This document shows positions 9,176 to 18,129 of a stretch of 43,324 nucleotides of DNA, piece by piece. The stretch is from Pseudomonadota bacterium (GTDB lineage: Bacteria > Pseudomonadota > Gammaproteobacteria > JAADHS01), in NCBI GenBank assembly GCA_021821045.1, contig JAKACW010000034.1, positions 1 through 43,324 on the forward strand. Reading direction: 5' to 3'. Numbering within the stretch: position 1 is the stretch's first letter; every line of letters starts with the position of its first letter. The notes under the pieces were generated by a model. That model saw only the letters and a program-made list of their open reading frames with translations, searched no databases and had not been told where the DNA came from. A program made the translations under genes and the position numbers.

Positions 9176-9417
9176 ATGCGAAGGACAAGATACGCCAGAT
9201 GATCGGCAACGTGTTGCGCATGAAGGGCGACAGCGATCCGATCGGCGATCAAGATCCGCTGGTGACGACGGGAAGAATCGATTCGCTGGAAGTGATGCAG
9301 CTCACCATGCACTTGGAGGAAGCGTTCGGCGTCGATCTGTCGCGGCGGCCGTTCGATAAATACGATTTCGAGTCGGTGGAGTCGATAGCACGGATGCTTG
9401 AGGAACTGCAGCATTGA
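9172..9417 (+). CDS. Acyl/aminoacyl carrier protein (DltC-like)
   Basis: An 81-residue acidic, helical carrier protein. The phosphopantetheine attachment site is S38 in GRIDSLEVMQL. Length and position match DltC, the D-alanyl carrier protein of Gram-positive dlt operons. It overlaps the MBOAT-like gene by 4 bp (ATGA). It is the last gene of the operon; a single REP-like palindrome follows and separates it from the convergent Gly-Ser-rich gene. No dltD homologue follows. Confidence 0.9.
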   Translation: MNAKDKIRQMIGNVLRMKGDSDPIGDQDPLVTTGRIDSLEVMQLTMHLEEAFGVDLSRRPFDKYDFESVESIARMLEELQH

Positions 9418-9430
9418 CTGGCAAGGTGTT

Positions 9431-9454
9431 GTGGGAGCGGATCATTCCGCGATT
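9431..9454. repeat. REP-like palindrome (single)
   Basis: A single copy beginning GTGGGAGCGG and ending CCGCGATT lies between two convergent genes, a typical REP position. It can form a short GC-rich hairpin (GCGG/CCGC) and might act as a weak bidirectional terminator or RNA stabiliser. Confidence 0.85.
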
Positions 9455-9462
9455 CCTCCCGC

Positions 9463-9957
9463 TTAGTTCAGAATGATCTCCTTCCAGGAGATGCGCTTCT
9501 GTTTGGAAATATCGATTGGCGGACAAGGCTCGCTGCCGTTGCCGCCGTCGGAGCCCGAACCGCTACCGCTCCCCGAGCCGGAACCAGAACCTGATCCGCT
9601 GCCCGATCCGGAACCACTGCCCGATCCTTTGTCGCAACCTTCGCACGAGCCTGACCCGCTCCCCTTGCCGGAACCCGATCCCGAACCGCTGCCTGACCCG
9701 CTACCTGATCCTGACCCTGATCCCGATCCGCTGCCCGGACCTGTGCCCGGACATTCGCCGCCGGGGGCGCCGCGTGAGCCGGAACCCGAACCGCTGCCCG
9801 AGCCCGATCCTGACCCCGAACCACTGCCCGATCCCGAGCCGGAGCCGCTGCCCGATCCCGATTCGCTCGCCCACACATCATGTGGCCCGACAAACGCCGC
9901 TACGCTGATGCCCAGCAGCAGCCCAAGGCAAAGTCTTATCACTCCGTCGCGCTTCAT
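9463..9957 (-). CDS. Secreted Gly-Ser-repeat protein in the minor-pilin operon
   Basis: A 164-residue protein from ATG 9957, which has AGGAG 7 bp upstream; a GTG at 9972 would add five residues and is less likely. A signal peptide (MKRDGVIRLCLGLLLGISVAAF to about residue 31) is followed by about 100 residues of nearly pure Gly-Ser dipeptide repeats. These are broken by two short Cys-bearing segments (GGECPG and SCEGCDKG). The C-terminus (EPCPPIDISKQKRISWKEI) is non-repetitive. Its ribosome-binding site abuts the pilX stop, so it is the fifth gene of the fimT-pilVWX operon, where pilY1 usually sits. It may be a flexible extracellular linker or pilus-associated protein. The DNA is an imperfect GC-rich repeat, so copy number could vary. 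Confidence 0.75.
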   Translation of the reverse strand: MKRDGVIRLCLGLLLGISVAAFVGPHDVWASESGSGSGSGSGSGSGSGSGSGSGSGSGSGSRGAPGGECPGTGPGSGSGSGSGSGSGSGSGSGSGSGKGSGSGSCEGCDKGSGSGSGSGSGSGSGSGSGSGSGSGSDGGNGSEPCPPIDISKQKRISWKEIILN

Positions 9958-9972
9958 CGGGGCACTCCTCAC

Positions 9973-10512
9973 TTAGTTCGCCATGTGGACGGTTTGGGCC
10001 AGTGTGTGTGACACGCCGTCGAGGCCCACACCGAGCATGGACAGACGAAATACGTAAACCAATTCGCTGGTTGTTCGATCATCCAGCACAACCGTCTTGC
10101 GACCTAGGTACTCGATTACGTACTTGTTGTTCGCGTTTACCGAGACATAGTTGGACGTATTGGCATCGGACCAAAAGTCGCTGTCCGCGATATTGGGTCG
10201 CGCCTTGCCGCCAGTCACGTTGTAGTAGCCGACGATCGAAGTGGGAAAGGCGCCGCCCGCTTTCATGGTTGTTACCACCGACTCCGCAGCTTGTTCCGCC
10301 AACTCGCGGGCATCTTCCGCCTCTTGAAAAGAAACGGTCTTTTGCAGCGCATTGGCTGACATTTTCAATTCCAGGCCGCTGCCGTTCATCGCCACCAGGC
10401 CGATGATGGAGAGAATCCACAGAAAGAGTAGAGCCAGAATCAGCGTAATCCCCCGTTGCGGCCGCCGCGCGCCGAAGAAATCTTGTCGTTTGTTGTGCTT
10501 CAAGTCGCTCAT
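9973..10512 (-). CDS. pilX: Minor type IV pilin PilX
   Basis: A 179-residue protein. After a short basic leader comes a prepilin-like cleavage site (QRG-ITLIL) and one hydrophobic helix (ILALLFLWILSIIGLVA), without the Glu5 of major pilins, as is usual for PilX. The globular part includes FQEAEDARELAEQAAESVV, typical of the PilX family. PilX joins PilV, PilW and FimT at the pilus tip, where it primes assembly and, in other bacteria, presents PilY1. Four bases separate it from pilW upstream, and its stop abuts the ribosome-binding site of the Gly-Ser gene. Confidence 0.88.
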   Translation of the reverse strand: MSDLKHNKRQDFFGARRPQRGITLILALLFLWILSIIGLVAMNGSGLELKMSANALQKTVSFQEAEDARELAEQAAESVVTTMKAGGAFPTSIVGYYNVTGGKARPNIADSDFWSDANTSNYVSVNANNKYVIEYLGRKTVVLDDRTTSELVYVFRLSMLGVGLDGVSHTLAQTVHMAN

Positions 10513-10516
10513 GCCG

Positions 10517-11605
10517 TCACTCGGAATAGTTTCTAACCGCCGCCGTGGTCGAGAAGATCTGCCGCCGGTAGTGATCGCCGGGGACTACGGACACATCCCC
10601 CATCGAGTATGTCTTGGAATCCGCATAGCCGCCTTCCGGTTCGATGGCGCGGGCCAGCAACCACACCCGGGCCGAGCGGACTCGATTCCAAGCAAGCCAG
10701 CTCGATGTGGCGGTGGGGTTGCCGATGTCGTTCGCATCCCGGTATTGGGTGACGTAGCCGATGTTGTTGTTGTCGACGCCGAATTGGATCTGCATGTTTT
10801 CGACACCATCGGCGACGACTTCGGTTATCAGGGTGGCGTCGGCCTGGAGACGGGTGCGTACCAGGGACGGAATGTTAGGTTGGTCGCCGTCGTCGGAAGT
10901 TCCACACAGATTGTCGCCGCCCGGTTCGCGGCAGGGTCGAATGTAGTAGACCATCGCGTGCAGCGGATAGTGAAAGTCGGTCTCCACGTCCCAACTGCCC
11001 CCGCCGTCCGGCAAACACGTCCCGCCCGCGCTGTTGCACTTGTATAGCACGCCGTGGTTCAAGTCGGCCCGCAAATAGATTTGGTTTGGGACGCGAAAGC
11101 CGTCCGCCACGTTGTTTGGCCCCACGTAGTGCACGCTGACAACGTCGGTGTTGACGACGTAATTCTGCGCCGGGATGCACGCCGCGAAGGCGCCGAGGCC
11201 GTTGTTCGAGCCGCTGATCTTCGGCGCGAAGACGGACAAAGTGGCGTTGCTGCCGTCATGATCGACGTCGGTTATGAACGGGGCGACCCAGCGATAGGGT
11301 GCGGTAAAACACTCGCCGCCGACGGCCGGCAACCGAGTGGAGCCGGAAGTCGATTCAGTGATTTCCCAATATTCCTGAATCTCGCCCAAGTGGCCGGCCA
11401 GTCGAATATCGCGACCGAGGGTGGAGAGGGCGTAGCGGCCGTTCTCCTGAATGCGCGACAGCGATTCGTGAATGAGGTAGCTTTGCTTGCTGCCGAGAAA
11501 AATCGCGATCACGGCGCCAATGATCAGCAAACCCAACAGCAGCGAGATGAGCACTTCGACGACGGTGAAGCCCTGCTGCCGAGCATGTTTGACCGTGAGC
11601 TGCAT
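10517..11605 (-). CDS. pilW: Minor type IV pilin PilW
   Basis: A 362-residue protein. Prepilin-type N-terminus: cleavage at QQG-FTVVEVLISLLLGLL with Glu5, then a large globular domain rich in Cys, Gly and Asp, characteristic of PilW. ATG 11605 is chosen because GAGG lies 9 bp upstream. A TTG at 11620 overlapping the pilV stop (TTGA) would add five residues and is also possible. It is the third gene of the fimT-pilV-pilW-pilX unit and acts in the inner-membrane minor-pilin priming complex. Confidence 0.88.
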   Translation of the reverse strand: MQLTVKHARQQGFTVVEVLISLLLGLLIIGAVIAIFLGSKQSYLIHESLSRIQENGRYALSTLGRDIRLAGHLGEIQEYWEITESTSGSTRLPAVGGECFTAPYRWVAPFITDVDHDGSNATLSVFAPKISGSNNGLGAFAACIPAQNYVVNTDVVSVHYVGPNNVADGFRVPNQIYLRADLNHGVLYKCNSAGGTCLPDGGGSWDVETDFHYPLHAMVYYIRPCREPGGDNLCGTSDDGDQPNIPSLVRTRLQADATLITEVVADGVENMQIQFGVDNNNIGYVTQYRDANDIGNPTATSSWLAWNRVRSARVWLLARAIEPEGGYADSKTYSMGDVSVVPGDHYRRQIFSTTAAVRNYSE

Positions 11606-11616
11606 CGACGGGTGCC

Positions 11617-12099
11617 TCAACTTGTGATGATGTTCAAAGTGAAGCAGGAGTAATCCGTGCCCGCGCTGCTATCGGCAGCGCAATTGCCGGCCATTTTCGG
11701 TTTCCAGCGCACGGTGACGGTGTAGGCCTCCTGGGCGCCGCCGGAAAAGCCGATGCGTCCGGCGCCCTCGGGCAAGCTGGTGCTCAGAATGCTTATCCAT
11801 TGTTGGACGTCGAAGCGCGCCATGTTCGATGCTGAACACGGACTGGCTACGCAGTCCAGCGTGGTGGGCGGCGCGGTCGACATGGCCAGCGCATAGCTGC
11901 TGTCGCCGTCGGGATTGACCCGGATTCGCTCGGCCATCTCATAGGCAAGGAAGGAGGCCAGGGAGGCGTGGTAAGCGTCGGTGTTGGCGAACAGCGCGTT
12001 CGACTGCAACTTGGTCACGCCGATCAACCCCAACGCGACGACGATCAACGAGACGAGAATCTCGAACAGGCCGAACCCGCGCGCGTATCGGGCGTTCAT
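11617..12099 (-). CDS. pilV: Minor type IV pilin PilV
   Basis: A 160-residue protein from ATG 12099, which overlaps the fimT stop by 4 bp (ATGA). The frame is open for about 100 codons upstream, but that part is the shadow of fimT. Prepilin signature ARG-FGLFEILVSLIVVALGLIG with Glu5 is followed by the LQSNALFANTDAYHASLASFLAYEMAERIRVN-type region seen in PilV. It probably acts with FimT, PilW and PilX in pilus initiation. Confidence 0.88.
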   Translation of the reverse strand: MNARYARGFGLFEILVSLIVVALGLIGVTKLQSNALFANTDAYHASLASFLAYEMAERIRVNPDGDSSYALAMSTAPPTTLDCVASPCSASNMARFDVQQWISILSTSLPEGAGRIGFSGGAQEAYTVTVRWKPKMAGNCAADSSAGTDYSCFTLNIITS

Positions 12100-12638
12100 G
12101 GGCAGAGCGTCCTCGAAACCGAAATGCGCCCGGTCGCTGACACCTCGATTTCCCGTTGCTTGTCGCCGCTGCAACCGGGGATGGTAAGAGAGAACGTGAC
12201 GATGTTGCCCGCGGTCGTCGCTCCGGAGGCGTCGAACTGAATCGCATTGCTCGCGCTGGTCAACTGAAACCGCGAACTCAAACCGTCGCGCGCTTCCAAG
12301 ATTTCTCCCGTGGCGTCGAGCTTGGTTAGCCAGCCGGCATGCCAGTTCACATAGTCGGCATCGCCGCCGGCGCGGCAGGTCGCGGCGTCGCCGCTGGTGC
12401 ATAGCGTGACATTGCGCCGCCGCGTCACGGCGTGACTGCGTCCGGCGTTAAGCGATGTCACCAGTTCGTTCGCAGCGGCGGCGGCGCGGTTGTTTTCGAT
12501 CATCGACCACAGCCCGGGCGCGGCAAGGCCGAGCAGGATGCTGAGCAGCAGCATGGCGATGATCACTTCGATCAAGGTGAAGCCGCCGTCCCGGCGTGGT
12601 GACGATCTCGCTACCATGCGTCTGGTCATCCGCTTCAT
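12096..12638 (-). CDS. fimT: Minor pilin FimT/GspH family
   Basis: A 180-residue protein with basic leader, cleavage site DGG-FTLIEVIIAMLLLSILLGLA and Glu5, then a GspH/FimT domain (NNRAAAAANELVTSLNAGRS, a typical first strand-helix region). FimT-type proteins prime pili and in some species bind DNA during natural uptake. It is the first gene of the operon. No clear Shine-Dalgarno precedes ATG 12638, because a GGGGTCAGACCCC palindrome abuts the start; internal ATGs at codons 4 and 8 are alternatives. Confidence 0.87.
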   Translation of the reverse strand: MKRMTRRMVARSSPRRDGGFTLIEVIIAMLLLSILLGLAAPGLWSMIENNRAAAAANELVTSLNAGRSHAVTRRRNVTLCTSGDAATCRAGGDADYVNWHAGWLTKLDATGEILEARDGLSSRFQLTSASNAIQFDASGATTAGNIVTFSLTIPGCSGDKQREIEVSATGRISVSRTLCP

Positions 12639-12640
12639 AA

Positions 12641-12662
12641 GGGGTCTGACCCCCGGCTAATC
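12641..12662. repeat. GGGGTCTGACCCCC palindrome (single copy)
   Basis: A near-perfect palindrome with an adjacent GGCTAAT tail. The same core and tail recur three to four times at 42032-42124. It sits two bases upstream of the fimT start codon, inside what should be the 5' untranslated region. It is a dispersed repeat, distinct from the GTGGGAGCGG family. Confidence 0.75.
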
Positions 12663-12746
12663 TAAGGCCCGAATATATAAGAAGGACGCCGCCGCTTATA
12701 TCAGTAGCGTCCCTTCCATCGTCGAAGTAAGTGATTGAAAAGAGGG

Positions 12747-14942
12747 TTAGTGTTGGTCGGCGAGCTGCGGTGTGCGAGCCGTGGCGTCGCGGGTCGCTGT
12801 CTTGGTTTCGGGCCGCTGAACTTGGAGATCCTGCGCGCCAGGGACTATCAGCGGCAGATCAATGGTGAACGTTGATCCTTGCCCCGGCGCGCTGTGTACG
12901 GCAATGTCGCCGCCCATCATGTTGCAGAAGCGTTTGCTGATCGCCAACCCCAATCCGGTGCCGCCGTAGTTCTTGGCGGTCGAGGCGTCGGCTTGGCTGA
13001 ACTCCTTGAATAGCTTGGACTGTTGTTCCGGCGTCATCCCGATTCCGGTGTCCTTGATGCTAATTATGACGCGATCTTCATCGGGATCGTCCAGCCGCAC
13101 GCGAACGGTTACAGTGCCGTTGCTGGTGAACTTGCAGGCGTTGCCAATAAGGTTGAGTAATATCTGGCGCAGTTTGGTCTGGTCGCCCACCATCCGGATC
13201 TCCGCCGCTTCAATGTCCACGGACAGTTGATTCCCGTTCTTCGCTGCAAGCGGGGTAGCGATAATCTGCACGTCCGTGACGAGGTGATTCACGTCGAAGG
13301 GTTCGCTGTGCATTTCCATGTGACCGGCTTCGATTTTGGCGAAATCGAGCACGTTGTTGATGAGACTGAGCAGGTGTTTGCCGCTGGTCTGAATCTTGAG
13401 CAAATCGTCGCCGATCTGGGTCAGGCCTTGGTCCTGGGCGTCTTCGTGGAGCATTTCGGAAAAACCGATGATCGCGTTGAGCGGCGTGCGCAACTCATGG
13501 CTCATCCCGGCCAGAAAAGCACTCTTGGCTTGGTTGGCGCGCATGGCTTCGTCCCGGGCGGTCACCAACTCCGCCGTCCGTTCCTCCACCACCTGCTCCA
13601 AATGCACGTTGGCATTTTGAAGTTGCTCGAAGCTTGTAGCATTGGAGAAGGCCACGCCCATCTGGCGGGCGACGTTGTGGAGTAGCTCGACGTCGTTGGT
13701 GGTGAGAGGCTTCGCCGCCGAAACATTCTCGACCGCAAGCACGCCGAGAACTTTGGTTTCGAAGGCGATCGGCGCGGCCATTAGCGACTTGACGCGTAGC
13801 GCTTTGAGCAATTGTTGGCTGCGCTGGGACAGGATGTGAGCCTGCGCCACCGTGTCGCGAATCAGCAGCGGCTCGCCCGTGTTGGCGACCCGCGCCAAGA
13901 ATCCAGTCCTGTTTTCCGGGTTCAGATTGAATTCCACTGACTGTAAAAGCTTCTGGTCAGCTTGGGCGAAGCCCACGTGGGCGCCGATACGCAGCCGCTG
14001 TTCGTCCTCGTCGACTACGAATACCGTTACTCGGTCGTATTGCATCTGCTTGTGGATCACCGACGCCGCGATCTCGCATAACGTCGGTATGGGCATCATT
14101 TTGGTCAAGGCGCCCGTTACGTTTTGGACCAGCACAGCTTCGCGACGGCGGCGCTCGCTGGACTCCACCGATATGGCCAATGCCTCTACCTGTTCGTCCA
14201 ACGCTTTTTTGAGCCGGCGATGCGCCTCGAGACGCAAGGCGGCATGAGTTCCGCCAGCTGCGACGGCGGCACCCATCGACGCGAGCGCCAACGGTAGCCA
14301 CCATGCGAACGCCGCGAAACTGACCAATCCGGCAGCTGCCGTGAAACCGAGAACCCGGGAACGCGCGAGCGGGTCGATCCAGGAAACGTGATATTCGCAG
14401 CACTCGTCGCCGCGATGGAAGCAGTGGGGGTGGTCGACCTTTGCTCGTGGCAGCCCAAAGATCGGTGGTATCGCTTCCAAGATCCCGAGGCGATTCTTGC
14501 ACTGATAAGGGCGCTCTTCACAACCTGGCACCACGTGCGCGCGGATGATCGCGCTGGAGTCACGTACCTCAACGGGGACTAAGGTGGCCGCAGTGGAGTA
14601 CATGGCGGCGGCCCTTTGTACGTGCTCGAAGACCGCTTTCGGGCTCAAGAAACTCGCAAGGATTCGAGCCGCTATGCCCTTCGTTCGCTCGTGAACCGCA
14701 TGCGCGCCGACCTTGTACGCAATGTCCGCATCACCGGTCAGACGCACGACCTCGGCGTGAAATCGATCTGCTAGCTGTTGATCAAACCAGTTTTCCGCCG
14801 AAAACAGAAGTGATCGGTCAGCGCCGCAGGCGGCGAACAAATCGTCGACTTGCTGGGCGGACCAGTGCAGCGTACTGAACAGGTATTCCACGTAGATTTG
14901 GAGGATACCCACATGATACGGCTTGGCAATCGGCTGGATCAT
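12747..14942 (-). CDS. Membrane-associated GAF sensor histidine kinase with V4R-like N-terminus
   Basis: A 731-residue protein. Residues 1-190 form a cytoplasmic input domain ending in [16 protein letters not shown], which resembles the Cys-bearing end of V4R/heme-NO-binding-like folds. Two closely spaced hydrophobic segments follow (about 203-232), then a coiled linker, a GAF domain (about 289-435), a second coiled coil (455-475), HisKA with phosphoacceptor H482 ([17 protein letters not shown]), and an HATPase domain with N (LIGNACKFT), G1 (DTGIGM) and G2 ([10 protein letters not shown]) boxes. There is no receiver domain. The start overlaps the PilZ gene stop by 4 bp, making this the third gene of a coupled operon. 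The partner regulator is not in the window. Confidence 0.88.
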   Translation of the reverse strand: MIQPIAKPYHVGILQIYVEYLFSTLHWSAQQVDDLFAACGADRSLLFSAENWFDQQLADRFHAEVVRLTGDADIAYKVGAHAVHERTKGIAARILASFLSPKAVFEHVQRAAAMYSTAATLVPVEVRDSSAIIRAHVVPGCEERPYQCKNRLGILEAIPPIFGLPRAKVDHPHCFHRGDECCEYHVSWIDPLARSRVLGFTAAAGLVSFAAFAWWLPLALASMGAAVAAGGTHAALRLEAHRRLKKALDEQVEALAISVESSERRRREAVLVQNVTGALTKMMPIPTLCEIAASVIHKQMQYDRVTVFVVDEDEQRLRIGAHVGFAQADQKLLQSVEFNLNPENRTGFLARVANTGEPLLIRDTVAQAHILSQRSQQLLKALRVKSLMAAPIAFETKVLGVLAVENVSAAKPLTTNDVELLHNVARQMGVAFSNATSFEQLQNANVHLEQVVEERTAELVTARDEAMRANQAKSAFLAGMSHELRTPLNAIIGFSEMLHEDAQDQGLTQIGDDLLKIQTSGKHLLSLINNVLDFAKIEAGHMEMHSEPFDVNHLVTDVQIIATPLAAKNGNQLSVDIEAAEIRMVGDQTKLRQILLNLIGNACKFTSNGTVTVRVRLDDPDEDRVIISIKDTGIGMTPEQQSKLFKEFSQADASTAKNYGGTGLGLAISKRFCNMMGGDIAVHSAPGQGSTFTIDLPLIVPGAQDLQVQRPETKTATRDATARTPQLADQH

Positions 14943-17008
14943 GATGCCTCGGGCACCTTACGGCGCCGGAGATAAGACCGAATGTTCTCAAACACGCGCA
15001 GCGAGGCATCGCGAAATTGAGGTCCGTAGTTCGTATCGATGAACCACTGCGTATAAGTCTTTGTCACCGCATATCCTTTTGGGGTCGGCTGGCCAGGCAA
15101 TAGCAGCAGAACCATCTCGGGCATGTCGGTTTCCGCATAGGAGGCTGCGGCGTCGACCGTTAGGCGATCAATCAGCGCTTGGTTCTCTGTGCAGTGTGGA
15201 GCGCTGAAAAAGAATTTGATTGAATTGGTGAGTTCCGACAAGTTGATGCCTGGCGAGGCGTAGTTGCATACCGCATAGGCCCTGTGTCGAGTTGGGCTGT
15301 GCTCGGCGACAAAGATGCGCCGGTAGCGATATAGACCAATCGATTCGTACTCCCGCGTAATGTCCAGATGCACCATCTTTTCCTGGGTTAGTCCTTCAGC
15401 GCGCATGAGCTGATGTTCGCCGGTCGTGATCAGTAGCGTCTCGAGCCCAGCGCGGTCCGCCTCGTTTGCCTCCCAAACATCCACGTTGTCCGAGTTGCCC
15501 GCGACGGCAACGGGTGCCTTGGGCGGCACGGCGAATCCGTAAGCCACAGTCCAACAGAACTGTGGATCGTCAATGATCTGCGCCGACCCGCCGAATACGG
15601 CCGCCGGGTAAAGATTGTTGGGGCGGTAGAACGCCATGACGTAGCGTGCCCCCGAGTCTCTGTTGGCCTTTGCGTCGACAAAAAACGTGTTTATGCCTTG
15701 AATCACGGCCCGCCCCGCGGATTCCCCTGATGCCTTCAGTGCATTCAAATGCTGAATGATGAAGGACTGATCGAAAAACCGAACGGCGTTGATGTGGCCC
15801 TTGATTTCATCGCCTTCCCTATACAAGATCTTCTTCAATAACGGCGTGTTGGACTGCAGCAACTTCTGAAACGTGTTGAAGCACTTCGCCGCATGGGCCT
15901 GAATCTGTTTGCGCTTGCCTCCGTAGATGAACCCGGTTTCAAAATAGAATTCCCAAAGCCGGTCGTAGTCTTCGCTGCTCGCGTCGACCAGATGTTCCGA
16001 CACTTCCCGTTGCAGAATCGCTGTCACCGCTTTGACCAACGCGGGCGACATGTTCTGGAATTCCAGACCGATGCGGCGCTCCCCCTCGGCGTCCTCCTGC
16101 TCAATCTGCTGGAAGGTGACAACACGCAGCTCGATGGGAATGCGCGGTTTCAGCGGCAACTGCAAACTGGCATCGGCAACCAGCAGGCCCACGGGAATGG
16201 GCGGCATGCCCGACTCCAGCAGAATCGACAGGCCCGAGTTCGATAAATCGCTCAGATAGCCGCTGAGCCGGACCTCCGGCGCCAACGGATGCTGAAACTC
16301 GACGAACGCGTTCTGTTCCTCCAACAGTGACACGCGCTCCGAGCGGCGCCGGCTGCGGCCAACCTGCAGTGGGCAAGCGGGGGCGGGGGCATCGAGCCGT
16401 ACCACAACTACATAACTGTCGGGATGGTCTTGGGTTTGGCGCGTCTTGTCGACCAGCAGCACGCTGCCTGCGCCTTCCAACACCAGCGTGTCGCCTTTGA
16501 ATACTTGGATTTGCCGGACCACGTCGCCCGGCAGGGTGAGACCGTCTGCTCGATTCAAAAACAGCGCAATACTCTCGAAGCTGTAGTTGTCGAGCGCGAG
16601 AGCTTGGAAACGCAGCAGTCCGTCGACCCCCTCGATCTGCAGCTCAACCCGCAGATCGGAGCCGGTCAACCTGGCGCGTGCCGCGTTGCGTTGTTCGCGC
16701 AACGTCCCTTGCAGCGGCAGTTGCACGGTGAGGTGGCCGTGAGACCCCATTTCGACGACATCGGCCGAGAACGTCAGCACCATGGATTTGTAGGGCGCCG
16801 AGACTTCGACCGATTGACCGGCCTGACCCTGCATCGGCCCCCAGCTTTCAATGCCGCGACACTGCAGCACCGCTTTGCCGTCCTCGTGATCGGCGATCAG
16901 GGCATAGACGACGCGCCCCGAACCCAAGCCCACCTTGATAGTCGCGCTGGTAAAGATCAGGTAATCGACCGGACCCTTAAGATGAATCTTCCCAACTTCA
17001 TTACTCAT
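14939..17008 (-). CDS. PilZ-domain protein with large uncharacterised C-terminal domain
   Basis: A 689-residue cytoplasmic protein. Residues about 1-215 are beta-rich and may be a YcgR-like N-terminal domain. A PilZ domain follows (about 219-335) with the c-di-GMP-binding RSRRRSER cluster and the DLSNSG motif matching (D/N)xSxxG. The last 340 residues ([19 protein letters not shown] onward) are unfamiliar; the pattern of strands and Tyr/Trp resembles two GNAT-like halves, but that is a guess. It overlaps both neighbours by 4 bp. It probably couples c-di-GMP to the methyltransferase and kinase encoded with it. Confidence 0.8.
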   Translation of the reverse strand: MSNEVGKIHLKGPVDYLIFTSATIKVGLGSGRVVYALIADHEDGKAVLQCRGIESWGPMQGQAGQSVEVSAPYKSMVLTFSADVVEMGSHGHLTVQLPLQGTLREQRNAARARLTGSDLRVELQIEGVDGLLRFQALALDNYSFESIALFLNRADGLTLPGDVVRQIQVFKGDTLVLEGAGSVLLVDKTRQTQDHPDSYVVVVRLDAPAPACPLQVGRSRRRSERVSLLEEQNAFVEFQHPLAPEVRLSGYLSDLSNSGLSILLESGMPPIPVGLLVADASLQLPLKPRIPIELRVVTFQQIEQEDAEGERRIGLEFQNMSPALVKAVTAILQREVSEHLVDASSEDYDRLWEFYFETGFIYGGKRKQIQAHAAKCFNTFQKLLQSNTPLLKKILYREGDEIKGHINAVRFFDQSFIIQHLNALKASGESAGRAVIQGINTFFVDAKANRDSGARYVMAFYRPNNLYPAAVFGGSAQIIDDPQFCWTVAYGFAVPPKAPVAVAGNSDNVDVWEANEADRAGLETLLITTGEHQLMRAEGLTQEKMVHLDITREYESIGLYRYRRIFVAEHSPTRHRAYAVCNYASPGINLSELTNSIKFFFSAPHCTENQALIDRLTVDAAASYAETDMPEMVLLLLPGQPTPKGYAVTKTYTQWFIDTNYGPQFRDASLRVFENIRSYLRRRKVPEAS

Positions 17009-17832
17009 GACGGCTTAACACCCTCCACCAGAATCAACGGTGTGTAGCTGAAGCGCCCAGGCGAGCGCAGGAATTCGAGAAACGCGGCGCCGAACTTGCG
17101 CACGTCGAACGACACGTCGAGCAGGCCGCGGTCCTGATAACTGACCATCTGCTCCATCTTTTTGGACCAATTGAAGTCGTCGCTTTGGTCGAGTTGGCCA
17201 TAGAAAAGATGATGAGCGTAGAGACGGACTCTTATTTGATCGAGTCCGGCTTTATGGAAAAAGCTGTACAGCTTGCGGCCCGCCGAGAAATCCAGCAGAC
17301 CACGGGACTCCACGGCGCGACTCAGTTCGTCGAGTTGGGCCTGCAGCACGTCCGGCAACGGGTAGTGGTTCAGGCTGTTGTTGTCCAGATCGCCAATCAC
17401 CAGCTTGCCGCCGGGTTTCATGATGCGCACGTATTCGTCGAATACACGCTGCGGATTGGCCAGGTACTCGAACACGAAGCGGCAGAACAGATAGTCAACG
17501 GAGTTGTCCGGCAGTGGGATGTTTTCCAGATTGCATTCCACGAACTGCTTGTCGAGATTCTCGAACGACGAGAGATTTTTCGCCGCGGCCTCGAGACGGG
17601 TTTGCGATCCGTCGAGCAGCGTGAGTTTCGCGCCTTGATAGTGCCGGGATAACACCTCGGCCATTTGGCGCGCGACGACGCCTGCGCCGGTGCCTGCATC
17701 GATGACGTGCGGCTGCGCGGGCAAGTCCGCCATGCCGGAATCGAGCAATTGCTGCAGAGTTTGCTCGGGTCGGTCCTTGGCAAGTAAACGCACCGATTCG
17801 AGATCGGTTTCCATCAGATACTGGAACTTCAT
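17005..17832 (-). CDS. Class I SAM-dependent methyltransferase
   Basis: A 275-residue protein. Motif I is VIDAGTGAGVVARQ (43-56), the acidic end of strand 2 is LTLLDGS, and NIPLPDNSVDYLFCRFVFEYL is the typical region before motif III, with MKPGGKLVIGD after it. The fold is of the methyltransferase-11 type; the substrate cannot be read. AGGAG lies 6 bp before ATG 17832. It is the first gene of the coupled unit with the PilZ protein and histidine kinase, an unusual trio that suggests a signalling or envelope target. The 297 bp upstream (17833-18129), shared with the divergent porin gene, shows no further gene or clear promoter. Confidence 0.85.
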   Translation of the reverse strand: MKFQYLMETDLESVRLLAKDRPEQTLQQLLDSGMADLPAQPHVIDAGTGAGVVARQMAEVLSRHYQGAKLTLLDGSQTRLEAAAKNLSSFENLDKQFVECNLENIPLPDNSVDYLFCRFVFEYLANPQRVFDEYVRIMKPGGKLVIGDLDNNSLNHYPLPDVLQAQLDELSRAVESRGLLDFSAGRKLYSFFHKAGLDQIRVRLYAHHLFYGQLDQSDDFNWSKKMEQMVSYQDRGLLDVSFDVRKFGAAFLEFLRSPGRFSYTPLILVEGVKPS

Positions 17833-18129
17833 TCATCGCTCCTGCTGTGCTTTTCCGGCGCGTCGGCGGCCATCGGCGATGGTTTCGTAAACAACATGAC
17901 CGACGCTGTAGCACTCGTTGTTTGAGTCCGTTCAGGTCTGCAGTCGCGTGTCCGCCCGCGGTGGACGAAGCAATCGCCTGCGGGCGGTCTTCGTCCTCAC
18001 GTTCAGTCATCGACCCACGGGAACGATTTATTAAGGAATCAGATGTTTAGGGAGTAACTCACGAAGGTAAATCTACACCCGTCGCAGTCGACACCCTGTT
18101 GCTTTCGTTTTTCAACAGCGGATTAACCA

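Noticed and set aside
9473-9976. Plus-strand open frame rich in Pro-Glu-Pro-Asp-Pro-Leu
   Set aside because: It is the antisense of the Gly-Ser repeat gene, which has a signal peptide, a ribosome site and operon context.
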